Source: Rhipicephalus microplus
Taxonomy: Eukaryota > Arthropoda > Arachnida > Ixodida > Ixodidae
Assembly (NCBI RefSeq): GCF_043290135.1
Contig: NC_134703.1
Coordinates: 107,635,005-107,699,004 of the forward strand
DNA: 64,000 bases
Direction of reading: 5' to 3'
The notes below the pieces were generated by a model. That model ran no database searches, had not been told where the DNA came from, and saw nothing but the letters and a program-made list of their open reading frames with translations. Below are positions 45,801 to 57,300 of the stretch, piece by piece. Numbering within the stretch: the stretch's first letter is position 1; each line of letters starts with the position of its first letter. A program made the position numbers and the translations under genes.

Positions 45801-48765
45801 AGGGATTTGAAGCGAGCGCCCTCGGGTCGTGTCTCTGCTAGAGATAAAGGCGCCGTCACTGCATACGTGAAGAAAGGCAAAAAGGGTAGCTACAGTGCGA
45901 CATACACGTATGTATATATAAGAGAGCGTTTTTGTTTGCACTCAGTCCAAGTCGCAGTTTTCTTTGACACTTCCTTCCTTCTTCTTTTTTTTTTCTTTAC
46001 CGCATAAGAAACTTTCCTTTCACCCGCGTGGTCCCCTGGCGCAAACTCCTTCGATACAAATCAACCAAACCTATTAAAAACTTCCGTGTAAGCAGAAATA
46101 GAAGTGGTGTTCAGTAAGATTGATAGTATAACGCTACAAAAGCCACTTCCATATAAAAAAAGAGGACTTGGCTTATGTGCGCTTCATCACATGAGCCCCA
46201 GGAAAGAACGTAGTCGTGCGAGCAAGAACAAGAAAAAAGAAAAAAAAAGAAGGCGGGAAGGAGGTAATAGGATGAAATCAAAAGGAATACGGGCGACAAA
46301 GACCGGCCACCCTCGGGCACTTTCCTATCTCGACCCCATTGAGCCGCGGGTGAAGTCATAGCGGGGAATCCCAAATGTTCAAGTGCTGTTTACATAAGCA
46401 GCAATAGCAAAGCGAATCCCTAAAGAAGGAGCAAAATAACGGCATCAGTAGTGGCTGAAGAGATACTATGTGTGCAAACACCGAAACGAACATTCGCAAA
46501 GGGCCACGCAGCCACCGTCTTCAACAAGTCCCTGTACAAGTACTGGAGGCCAAGAGTATATACGATCTCTTCAGGGAGCGGCTTTGGCTTCGTTCCATTG
46601 AGATGCTGTTGCATCATTCGTGTTCGATAAAAAGAAAGAAAAAAAGCACACAGACGCTAACGCTGGCAGGAAAATGGAGAGGAAATAACCGAGAAACAGC
46701 AGTGGTAGTTCAGCAGCACTATCTATGATTGGCCCTAAATCACGCTAACAGAACGCATCGGTGATGCTAACGACGATTTGTAGAGTGAGGTGACTCAAAT
46801 ACGGAGGCGATTTCGTAAGGAATCGACCGCTAAGTGAGGAAACGTCCGAGCTGCAGCCTCTTGAGAAAGTTGGTGCCGTTTGCGAAACTCGGACGATCCA
46901 TTAAGGTACGTTTCACCACCACTGGGCACCTACAATCATGGTGAAATTGTTTATCCCTTTACCTTCTGTACGACCCCTCCAAATCTTCTTACTCTTGCGA
47001 AACTTCTGTTTATCCCTCTCACATCTTTTTTTTTAAACACTGTTCACTTTTGGCGTTACTTCTGCGTGGAAAATCATTCATTTTCCCTCGATCTTAAGCG
47101 CTTACACGGCGCGAGGTGAAGCAATCGAGAGTCTATATAGAAAAAGGTGACTTGCACAGCTCCCGAGTACGAGCGCCAGAAGCCCCGTTCTCTTCTCATC
47201 TACGGATAGTACGAATGATAGGGGCCTTTAGCTATCATACTATATAAGCTGCAGAACCACAAGTCTCGCGAGAATCGCGTATATATGCTGCAGCAGTGCG
47301 CCCCGCGGTGTTCTCACCAACGTACTCAGACGTCACACCTCTGCTGAAGCTTTTGCAGCAAGCTATACCTGCGACGGTGTTCAACCAGAGCCTTGCATAT
47401 TCCCCTAATACTGAATATTGCACTGCGCTGGCGGCAACTCCTCGCAGATCAACAAACTGTTGCTAAGAACCTTATTATCAGGCGACGCGTTCTTACTGTC
47501 ACTTGCGTTGAAAGTAATTTTTGCCACTGTCTCCTTCAAATTATTTGTCATTTTCATGTTATTATCATATTAATACAAACTAATTATGAGCTTTTTTTTC
47601 TTGCAGCGTCGTTAACGCCGAAGTACTGTAGATTGAAGTGTTTGCATACATACTTTGTGATTCTATTCCTCGAATTAAGATGCATTCATATACGCAGCAC
47701 CTCCACCACTTGTGTCGCAATAGGTAACGTGACCTATGTTAGCCCTGAAAGCACGGTGAAACGACCACACAGTCAAGCCAAGTCCCCACAACCAATGAAG
47801 ACGATGTAATGAATACGTATTGATAATATCTCGCTGAGAACAGTTTCTTCTGAATGACTGCTACTGCACTTTTTCGACGCTATAATTTTGTAAAGAAAGA
47901 GAGAAATGCTTTAATTAAATGTTGGAAATACAATTCATTATGGATGCCCCCTTTGTACTCTTGCCATGATCAATTGGAACATACGGGTTTCCACAGGATA
48001 CGCGCATAAGCGATCATTTACAGGGAGGTTTTGTTAGGCAGAATAAAAAACCCAAACCCTACTTTTTTTATTTCTACATAAACGTATGTATATTCACTCA
48101 TTCTCATTAGTATCTCACGAGAACAATGCCAATTTTTTTAGTATCCCGAGCAGCGAGACCCTCTTAGGCACATCCGGTCGAGCGCGTACTTCCGGTTTTA
48201 AGGAGAGTAATACAATGTCTTCTAAAAGCTTACATCGATGTATCTGCTTCAAGTTAAGAGCTATGGCGGATACATACGATATCGGAGCAGAGCTTTGCCT
48301 GAAGTAAGGCCAATTAACAGTCAGAATAATTAAGAATAATTAATTTACTGAGTTCACTGAAAGACTGTAAGCAGCTGGCGGACCAGATCTGAACCACGTG
48401 TTTCTTTCTACGTGGCCTGCGATATTCACTCTGACAGCATGCGAAGCACAAACTTAACCCCAAGGAATACACCATGGCAAATGAACACCGACGTGCTAGT
48501 TAAACTAATAGACACACAAGTGAAAGATTAGGAACGCCTCGAGGATTTTTCATCGTAATCCCAATTGCGCACATACCTGTGGAGTGGGTGGCTGTCCCTT
48601 CACCTGCTAGCACATTCCACTCCACTCGCCAGGCTACTTAAAGCTCGGCCAGTGGTGAGGCAAGCCCACCCCGCATACACGAAGCAGCAATCGGAGGACA
48701 TTGCTTACCTGCAAAAAATAAAAGAAAAAAGACATTCAGCGAACATGTCAAGTGAACATTAGTGT

Positions 48766-48797
48766 ATTTATTTATTGATGTATTTATTTATTTACCT
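48766..48797. repeat. Short (TTTA)n-like repeat
   Basis: An interrupted TTTA run, seen directly. Confidence 0.85.
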
Positions 48798-49331
48798 CCT
48801 ACTATATGTGAGCCGTCATTTTTCAACAGCGAAATTGCTAAATAACACAGTAAACAATGTAGATCGCTTGTGCCATGAAAATTAGGCAACACGAAGTTCT
48901 CCTCCTAAAGAGAGAATCCTGGTTCTCATTCTACGTGCGGTTACTGTTATCGCCTTGCGCATTCATTAAATATTTAAAGTTTCAATTAAACGTAATATTA
49001 AACACACGGTTGAAGAAAACGTACGATAGTCAACTAAAAATAAACGCAAGACAACAGATTTTGGCGTTTCGGCGACCAATACTGGTCTCCTGTTCACAAC
49101 GAAGAAAATATATGGTGGTCTTTATTATAAATGTGTGGCAACGCGCTACAGCGTCTACTTCAGGCAGTGGACCCCAAGTTGGATTTGACAGGTACTAGAT
49201 TGTATGCAGAAAGATTTGATGGGCAGGCCTTTTTTTTTTTTGATAACCTTTTGTCTGTTTTTTTTTTCTATGATGGAAGCCGAGTTCCTGTCAAGGCAGT
49301 GTCCAGATTTTTGTAATGCTGTATGCCAGTC

Positions 49332-49500
49332 TGAGTGAGTGGAACTCACTCAACCTCGCTTAAGGAATCTATCTTGCGCTTTGGACTCGCTCAAACTCTC
49401 CAAAATTTTTCTCAGCTGGGCTCACTCGGATTCGAACTCACCAAAATACTAATGATTCATGCTCAGACCTACAGCGCGACCTGAGTCCGAGTGAGTCGAC
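49332..49500. repeat. GAGTGAGT/ACTCACTC inverted-repeat cluster
   Basis: A perfect hairpin TGAGTGAGT-gga-ACTCACTCA lies at 49332-49352. CTCACTCGGA (49421-49430) is the exact complement of TCCGAGTGAG (49486-49495). Related words (actcgctcaaactc, cgaactcacc) lie between. It may be a worn inverted-repeat element or a simple-sequence derivative. Confidence 0.6.
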
Positions 49501-52047
49501 AGAAGAGTGAATCCGCCGACGTATGCACAGAATAAATTGGGACATTTTTTTTTTTACTAGACGTTTAATATAGGCGAGTATACACTGCCCAAACGACCCC
49601 ATTTCCCGACACCAAAAACACACTGACTGTACGAAATCCCCGCGATGTAAAGCTGTCATAAGACGGAGCCTCTGCAAGTTCTTCAGCGCGTGCACCGGTT
49701 TCATCGTGCATACGGACGTTGCGGCTCTCGCTATCACGAAGCCATCAAACGCGCGCGAAACATATCGAAGGAGGGCGGCCAGTCATGAATACAACCGAAA
49801 CGCGTTGACCCTCTTGTCGGGGCTCTCGTACACCACTGTCCCACACAATGAGTGTTGTTTTCTGGTGGGCGCGTTCTCCTCCTCCCACGCCGCTGTGAGA
49901 ACCGACGCATCTGCAATGTAGTACGTGCGAACCTTCAAAACGCGCTTCGAAGCTGAACGAGTCTGCGTGGCTGCTGCCTGGACGCCATCACAGCTGACGA
50001 GCCCCCAACAACACTCGCTCTTATAGAACGTTGCGAGCGCCTAGCTTGCACTGGCGATCGTATCGGAGGCGGGACGTACAAAGTTGTTTCGGACTGCGCG
50101 TGCTCTATACGCCGAGAACCGGTTCGATGCCTTTAAACGCCGTAATTATATATGCGCTCATGTATGCAAAGGTGTCTTCCGTATCGCCAGCGCCTTCTAG
50201 CAAGCCCGTATAATATGCGCGAAATTGCGCTCTATATGCATTCAAAGGAAGAAGTCACGAGGCGCGCGTCACTGTCTATCGTGGTGGTAACTGCAAGTGT
50301 ATACATATTCAAAGGGGGACGATCGAGCGTGCCCGGCTTTGTGTACGGAACTTGTGTTCGTCAACCTTTCTCATACAGAGCGTAACGGAGCGCCATCTCA
50401 CCAAATGAAGCTCTCGCATGGACCAGTGACGTGAGGTGTAATTAAAACTCGAGATATATGATGTGTAGCGCGTGTACAAGTATGACGTAGGACAGCATAT
50501 ATAGAGCCGTTTAAAGTAGCCACGAGCGAGCTTCCCTGCGAATAAAACACGAAGTAGCGAACGAGACAGCCCCGCTTCTTTTTTTTTGGGGGTTTTTTTT
50601 TTTTTGCTCAGCAACACTGTGCCCTTCGCGGCCTCCTAATTCGCGGCCTCCGAGCGCTAATTGCGAAATTAGTGGTCGCCAGAAGGAAGCCGCTGTTGGC
50701 GTTGTCGCGCACGAATGCAAATTTGGCATTTCTCTAGCGCTTACAGCATGGGCTAAAATAATAGACATCATCGAAGAGGCCCGGAAATAAAATAGTTGTT
50801 GGGATGAAGCTCCCAACGCAATGACATGGCTATATATACGCTGTTTCACACATTATGTGCGACGTTGTGGAAGCTAGCGCCACTTCTTGCGGTCGATGCG
50901 TTCGCAACAAAAAATAGTTCGATGTCCTTACCACCAATATTTGAATTTTTCTTTCGTTATTACGGCAAGAAGTAATTGAAGATACTATGCGCCTTACAAA
51001 CAAAAACGCCGTTGAACATTTGTTCTCATGTGGCTGTATAGCTTAGTTTTTACGTGACGTTACATACTGGCTCTCCACTCTGGGTACGTAGACATAGGCA
51101 ACGGTGGCCCTTCATACAGTACTTGCGGATTGAAACGGGACAATTTAGGGTTAACTGAAGACGAAAGTGTGTGTGTTACGGCACACATTCTTTCGTCTCC
51201 ACAAATAATTAACACAGAAAATGTCTGTAAACGTGGGGTCAAGCCGGTTTTGTTTAAGAACGTGTTCACGCCTGTGTACGTTGTGTCTATGTTTCTATTA
51301 TTTCTGTCCCCTTGTATTCCTTTTCTCTGTTTTTTTTTTCCTCTTCCCAAACAAGCAGAGAGGCGTTCTGCCCCTCTGTGTCCGTTTGTTTTCCTCGATA
51401 CTTCCTCTCTGCCTTCATGTTTTCTGTGTATCCCAATCAAATGATAAATAGAAATATTAATTAGTCTCCACATTCCTCAGTTGTGGTCATATCGGCGCAA
51501 TTCGCACTCCAACGCGTAAATTAAAGCCAACGTGATGTTGACAGACTTGATTTGTCGCCACATTATGCGGCCAGCTCAAGCGATTGCTGAAGCATGACAC
51601 GGCCAGCTCAATGAGTCGTTATATACTAAAAAAAAAGAATTACGTCGCGTATTAATTTGTGAGTACTGTACTCTGCTATATCGGCGCTGACGAGAAAAAA
51701 AAATCTATGTTTTAAAGGACAGCGGCATCAGCAGCAGCAGCCGCACCACCACAAAGGCGAGACGAGGAGAATGGCTTGATCGCGGAGCATTTTTTCGCAG
51801 TCATGTCAGTTGAGGCCGCAAGAGAGTACTGATAAGAATCAACGGGTATTCCCGTTCAGCGCGACGGAAGAAATCGCGACTGGCCACACACAAAATGAAG
51901 GTCGCGAGAAAAATGAATATGCCGATCGTCGGCTCTGAAAAGACAGCTGCGTGCGGACTCCCGCGGTGTGACGGAGTACAGAAAGAAAATGACATTTCGT
52001 CTACGCCATCTGCATCGGTCGTTCTTCAAAGGACACTACTGCGAGAG

Positions 52048-52120
52048 GCCCGGGTAGCTCAGTCGGTAGAGCGTTAGGCTTTTAACCTAACGGTCCAGGG
52101 TTCGAGCCCCTGCTCGGGCG
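52048..52120 (+). tRNA. tRNA-Lys (anticodon UUU)
   Basis: This 73-base gene folds into a complete cloverleaf. The acceptor stem is GCCCGGG paired with CTCGGGC plus the discriminator G. The D arm is 'gctcagtcggtagagc', the anticodon stem is TTAGG/CCTAA with the loop CTTTTAA and anticodon TTT at 52081-52083, and the T arm is CAGGG-TTCGAGC-CCCTG. The A and B boxes (tagctcagtcgg, ggttcgagccc) match eukaryotic RNA polymerase III promoters, and CCA is not encoded, as expected in a nuclear gene. There is no intron. It decodes AAA (and AAG by wobble) lysine codons. A T6 run follows at once. A full-length LINE starts 119 bp downstream. Confidence 0.96.
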
Positions 52121-52127
52121 GGCGCAA

Positions 52128-52133
52128 TTTTTT
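52128..52133 (+). terminator. RNA polymerase III terminator
   Basis: A run of six T's eight bases after the tRNA-Lys gene, the usual termination signal for this polymerase. Confidence 0.85.
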
Positions 52134-52229
52134 CTTATTTTTGAATTAAATTATTATTCATTACTGTAAAAAACAACCCCTTAAGTACTCATCAAGACTT
52201 TCGTTTACCAGCATCAATTATTTTTTTCT

Positions 52230-52239
52230 ACTGGTGCGA
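52230..52239 (+). repeat. Target-site duplication, left copy
   Basis: ACTGGTGCGA is repeated exactly at 57987-57996, bounding the LINE. The first three bases could be shared with the tail repeat, so the true duplication is 7-10 bp. Confidence 0.85.
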
Positions 52240-52548
52240 GAGGAGGGAGACGCTGGCGGCGGCGAGTCAAGACGTGCCCGCGTCGGCTCCCGGATTTTGC
52301 CAACTTTTCTAGCATTTTGTCGTCGAGTGCCCATGTTTATTTGTGCAAATCTCTTCCGCGAAGTTCTAAGGACCACGCGGACACCCTCTTTTGCCACAGT
52401 GAGTGTTTTTTCACCATTTCACGGACATTTGTGTGCCTCCGTCGGCGGCGTCTCACCTAACGAGCACTTCGGAGACCAGGCCTAGGCCTAGCTCATCTAG
52501 GCCACCCAGCCGGCCTCAGGGGTGGCTCGGCGCCACTCGTCCGTTACC

Positions 52549-54324
52549 ATGATGGAATATCGAGTAGAGGGAGAAAACATTTCCCCGGAGGAAGTCACTC
52601 AAGACCAGGGATGGCAAACTGCGGGCGCCAGAAGAGTTAACGCCAAATCGCGGGGAGGTGGCCCTAACGCCGCGGCAACGCTTTCGGCGTCCCGTGGCGA
52701 CAAGCATAGCGGCGCAGCGCTGAAGTCCAAGATTATTAGGGCAGGCCGAATGCCGGCTCTTCCCAAAGAAGACATCAAAATCGTCATTCGACCAAGAGGT
52801 GGACTGAATATCTCCAAAATTGGAGCGGCTGCGGTGGCTGACGCTATACTTGCAGCCGCCGGCATCAGACCCGATGAGCTCTCACAAGACACTCTGTGCC
52901 CGAACTTACAGCAAAACATTATGGTGGCCAGCACTCCTAGACGGGAAAATGCCGATCGATACTCCCGCCTCAAGCAAATCCGCATCTCGGGCAACATCCA
53001 CGAACTCTGCGCGTACGAGACTGCCCCACACTCCACGTGCAAGGGGGTCATACGTGGCATACCGTTGCAAGACGACCCTGCGACGCTGGATGGCAAGATC
53101 GTTAACCAGAAAAACCCGCTCGCACTGGCAGCTAAGAGAATTGCTCAGACGGAGACTGTGATCATCGCCTTTGACGGGCACCGGGTACCGAATTTTGTCA
53201 GGTACGGAACGCTCCTGTTGAAATGTTCCCTATATAGAAAGCAAGTGGACGTATGCCACGCCTGCGGAAGACTCGGGCATCGCGCCGATGTCTGTCCAAC
53301 ACCTAGTGACGTCGTCTGTCGGGGATGCGGCCTTCCAAACCCGGATGAGCAGCACCAATGCACCCCAATATGCAAGTTCTGTGGCGGTCTGCACCTTACT
53401 GCCAGTAAAGAATGTGCGCATAGATTCAAGACTCCGTACATTGTTCGCCGACGACGCTTCGAGCGCGCCAGACAGCAAGAGGAGCTTTCCCCGCAGTCGA
53501 TCCTTCGATCCTCCTATTCTCAAGCCTCATGTAGCCCTAGCCCTAGGGGAAAACGACGCTCGCGCTCGCGAGGTCGCTCCAGGAGCCGACGGGGCTCCAA
53601 AAGCCGCTCTGCCCCAAGATCACGACCATCATCGCCTTCTCCAGCGCGCTCCGGCTCCAGAGGCCGCTCCACGTCCCGCACCCGGAGCGGCTCGTCCAAC
53701 AGGCCAAGATCCAACACACCCTCCGGTGGTAAAGGCAAGTCCTATCTAACGTGGGCCGATAGGGCCCGTGGCAACCAAGCGCAGGCGTCCAACTCCCAGG
53801 ACTCGCACGACCCGCGTCTCACAAACGAGCTCAAAGAGCTTAGGCGTGCCAATCATAGTCTTAGGAAAGAAAACGCCCAGTTCAAGCAGGAAATCAGTCG
53901 GCTAGCCACCGAGATAGCCGAAATACGAAAATTGGCGCTCAAACCGCCGGCTCCTCCGGCCGCCACGAGTTCGTCGGCCATGGACACGGCGGAGGCTCCC
54001 CCCAAGGCGGGTGCAGTGAAGCGTCGCGCCCTGGATAGCTCAAGGGAAGACGAGACTCTGGAGCTCCTTTCGGAGCTCAAGAAGGCCATCTCCAACATAC
54101 AGTCAGGCCTCTCTCAAGTACAAGAAATGATCGCGCACCCCCAGCTGGGTCTGGTCGCCCTCAGCGAGAGAATACTTAGACTGGAGGGGACCCACCACCG
54201 ATTTTTGCCAAGCACATCGACAACACCAGTCCCAAACTTGAACAGTGTCATTGCCCCGCCGACAGAGGGTGCCATCCTGCAGGCGGCCCTCTCAAAACCC
54301 ATGCCCAAGCCCAAACATGGATAA
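52549..54324 (+). CDS. LINE ORF1 protein with zinc knuckles and RS-rich domain
   Basis: This is the nucleic-acid-binding partner of ORF2, expected to coat the element RNA. I choose the ATG at 52549 (ATGATG), giving 591 residues; the open frame extends nine codons upstream, beginning at a GTG. Residues about 80-235 are a conserved-looking region of RNA-binding type ('KEDIKIVIRPRGG' at its start). Residues about 236-289 hold three Cys/His knuckles: 'CHACGRLGHRADVC' (CX2CX4HX4C), then 'CRGCGLPNPDEQHQC' and 'CKFCGGLHLTASKEC' with non-standard spacing. Residues about 335-400 are an Arg-Ser repeat region ('SRSRGRSRSRRGSKSRS'), followed by a heptad-rich coiled coil (about 424-467). A second acidic helical part follows to the end. 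It overlaps ORF2 by eight bases. Confidence 0.92.
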   Translation: MMEYRVEGENISPEEVTQDQGWQTAGARRVNAKSRGGGPNAAATLSASRGDKHSGAALKSKIIRAGRMPALPKEDIKIVIRPRGGLNISKIGAAAVADAILAAAGIRPDELSQDTLCPNLQQNIMVASTPRRENADRYSRLKQIRISGNIHELCAYETAPHSTCKGVIRGIPLQDDPATLDGKIVNQKNPLALAAKRIAQTETVIIAFDGHRVPNFVRYGTLLLKCSLYRKQVDVCHACGRLGHRADVCPTPSDVVCRGCGLPNPDEQHQCTPICKFCGGLHLTASKECAHRFKTPYIVRRRRFERARQQEELSPQSILRSSYSQASCSPSPRGKRRSRSRGRSRSRRGSKSRSAPRSRPSSPSPARSGSRGRSTSRTRSGSSNRPRSNTPSGGKGKSYLTWADRARGNQAQASNSQDSHDPRLTNELKELRRANHSLRKENAQFKQEISRLATEIAEIRKLALKPPAPPAATSSSAMDTAEAPPKAGAVKRRALDSSREDETLELLSELKKAISNIQSGLSQVQEMIAHPQLGLVALSERILRLEGTHHRFLPSTSTTPVPNLNSVIAPPTEGAILQAALSKPMPKPKHG

Positions 54325-57300
54325 CGAAACTAACGTCATAACAATGTGGCAGTGGAATTGCGCAGGGTTCGTCAGCAAACGGGCGACCCTGCGACAATAC
54401 CTAAAAGGCATAAAGGATAAACCCCAAGTCATCACTTTGCAAGAAACGATCACATCATCACACATCAGGCTCCCTGGTTTCGTCACTGTGGCTTCCACTG
54501 AAGGGGGAAGGGGGGTGGCCACTCTGGTCAGTAAAAGGTTCACGTGCATTCAGCGAGACCTCGGTCCAGCGGACAATGGGGTTGAGTACGTCATGACGGA
54601 ACTCCTAGTCGACCCCCCTAAGCGGTGCTTACGAAGGAACAGTATTTTCATATTAAATGTCTACTGCAGGCCCAGCGTACACAGAGCCAGGGCTGGTGGT
54701 CTTCTGAAGAAGGCCGTGCATTTTGCCGGCTGTCAACCTCTTGTCGTCATGGGGGACTTCAATGCCCAGCATCAGGCGTGGGGTTACCTCACCAATACGA
54801 AGAAGGGTAGAGACATATGGCTCACGGCAACGGAGGAAGATCTGACACTGGTAACCAATAAGGACTTCCCGACCAGGAGAGGGAACTCGGTGTGCCGAGA
54901 TACAACCCCGGATCTCACCTTTGTCAAGAGTCTGGAAAACGTCAAATGGACCAACACAGCTATCGACCTCGGTAGCGATCATTGCATCATCGAAGTGCTC
55001 ATAGAGGTTGCCCGCAACAAGACGAGGACCTTTAAGTTCATCGACTGGGACTTGTTCCGAGCCAACCGCTCCGAGCACGTCCTTTCCCCGGATGCGGACC
55101 TAGACTCTTGGTGCGACGGGTTAAAAGAAGATGTGGCCAGCGCCACCAAAGAGGTGACAACCGATCTGGAGGTGGACAGGATGGACAGTAGGCTCGCGCA
55201 TCTGTTGGAAGCCAAGCAGGCACTGCTCGCGAGATGGAAGACTCAGCGCCATAACAGAAGACTGCGCAAGAAAATGTCCGAAATCAACAAAACGGTAGAA
55301 GATCATTGCAAGGTCTTATGCAAGCAGCAATGGGATGAGCTCTGTGATTCTATGGAGGGCCAACTCAAGACCGGTAAAAGCTGGAGACTCCTCAAACACC
55401 TACTGCACGACGGCAACACCAAGTCCAATCAGAAGAGAGCTTTGGCGAAAGCTGTCCATTTGGCCACCGACTCAATTCCAGATGAGGTGATCACGGAGAA
55501 GCTCATAGACAAGTACCTGGCGGCCACGGACGATCCGGTACCTCCCCAGTTTCCTGACTACGAGGGGCGCGACGCGCCATCGATGGACGAGGACTTCACC
55601 GTGGCTGAGGTCAAGCGGGTTCTCGCATCCCTCAATAGCAGATCCGCCCCTGGGCCAGATGGGGTAACCAACAAAATGCTCAAGCACCTCGACGACGACT
55701 CGATCGAGTTTCTTACAGACAAGATCAACGAAATCTGGCGCAGCGGTCTCATTCCCAAGAGCTGGAAAGCGGCCTGCACAGTACTGATACCCAAGCCGGG
55801 TAAGGCACCGAGCATCGAGAATCTTAGGCCAATCTCGTTGACGTCGTGCGTCGGGAAGGTGGCCGAGCACGCCATGCTCAACCGCCTCACTGACCACCTC
55901 GAGTCTAACGAATGCTATACCCACAACATGATTGGCTTTCGGTCGGGGCTCTCGACTCAGGACGCCATGAAGCTGATCAAGCACCAGGTCATTGACTCCG
56001 GCTCCGCCGACACCAAGGCGATTCTTGGATTGGATTTGGAAAAGGCTTTTGACAACATATCGCACGCCTTTATTCTCAAGAGCTTGTCTGAGTTTCACGT
56101 CGGCAAGCGGGCGTACAATTTTGTGCGCTCCTTCCTTTCGTCGCGGTCCACAAGACTGAAGATTGACGATTTTTTGACCCACGAAATTACCCTTGGGCCA
56201 AAAGGGACACCTCAGGGGGCGGTGATCTCCCCGACGCTGTTCAATATCTGCATGATCAACCTGTCGAGGGCCTTGAACAAAATCCCGAACATTAACCACA
56301 CGATCTACGCAGACGACATCACCATCTGGTGCCTCAGCGGATGTGAGGGTCAGGTCGAGAGTGCTTTGCAAGAGGCCATCGATGTGACGGAGCGCTATCT
56401 CATCCCCACCGGGCTAAGGTGCTCGCCCGCTAAGTCCGAGCTCTTACTGTATAAGAAGAGGCCCAGAGGCGGTTCTCACCGGTCCTGGAAGCCAGCAATG
56501 GAGAGCCACATTACGTTATTCACCGGTAACGGCTCCCCAGTTCCGCGGGTGGACACTATCAGGGTCCTTGGAATGTTTATCGAGTCTAACGGAGCCAATG
56601 GAGCCGCCGTCAAACGCATTTGTTCCAAGACCGAAAGCGCCCTCGGACTGATTCGAAGAATCGCTAACAGGCACCGCGGAATCAGGGAGGACAATCTGAT
56701 CCGGATTATCCACGCATTCATGCTATGCCACCTCGCTTATACGGCGGCTATGCACAACTGGCTCGTGTCGGAGCGCAACAAAATCAATGCCCTAATCAGA
56801 AGAGTCTTCAAGCTGGCCCTTGGCATTCCCGTTCGAACGCACACGGAAGACCTCCTGAAGTTGGGAATCCACAACACGTTCGAAGAAATTGTCGAAGCCC
56901 AAGAGTTTGCACAGTTTGTCAGACTGTCTGGCACCCCAGCGGGTAGAGCCATACTCGGCATGCTGGGACGAAACCCCACGGTTGTCGGTCCTGACGCTGT
57001 GAAGCTGCCCAGCGACGTAAGATCCAAGATCCAGATTGCGCGGATGCCGCGCAATATGCATCCAACCTACAACGAAGCACGAAGACGAGCCAGGGGTAAA
57101 TCTCTGCTCGCCAGTGCCCGCTTGGACAAGGATCGAGCCTGCTTCGTCGATGCTGCTTCGTACATTCAAGAAGAAGCCTTCTCCTCAGTGGTCGTCGACT
57201 GTGATTGCAGAGTCATCAGCTGCGCTACCATCCGCACTTCTAGTTCCAGCGTTGCAGAGCAGGTTGCCATTGCTCTTGCATTGACGGACGGTGTACATGA

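Larger units (their letters stand above)
42251..52047. other. Long stretch without a recognisable gene
   Basis: Nearly 10 kb with no domain that I can recognise in any frame and no recognisable transposon. It holds poly-A/poly-T runs, CG-alternating DNA near 42928-42938, a 20-bp direct repeat at 45752-45800, a TTTA run at 48766-48797 and the GAGTGAGT-type inverted repeats at 49332-49500. Short unrecognised exons cannot be excluded by eye. Confidence 0.55.
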
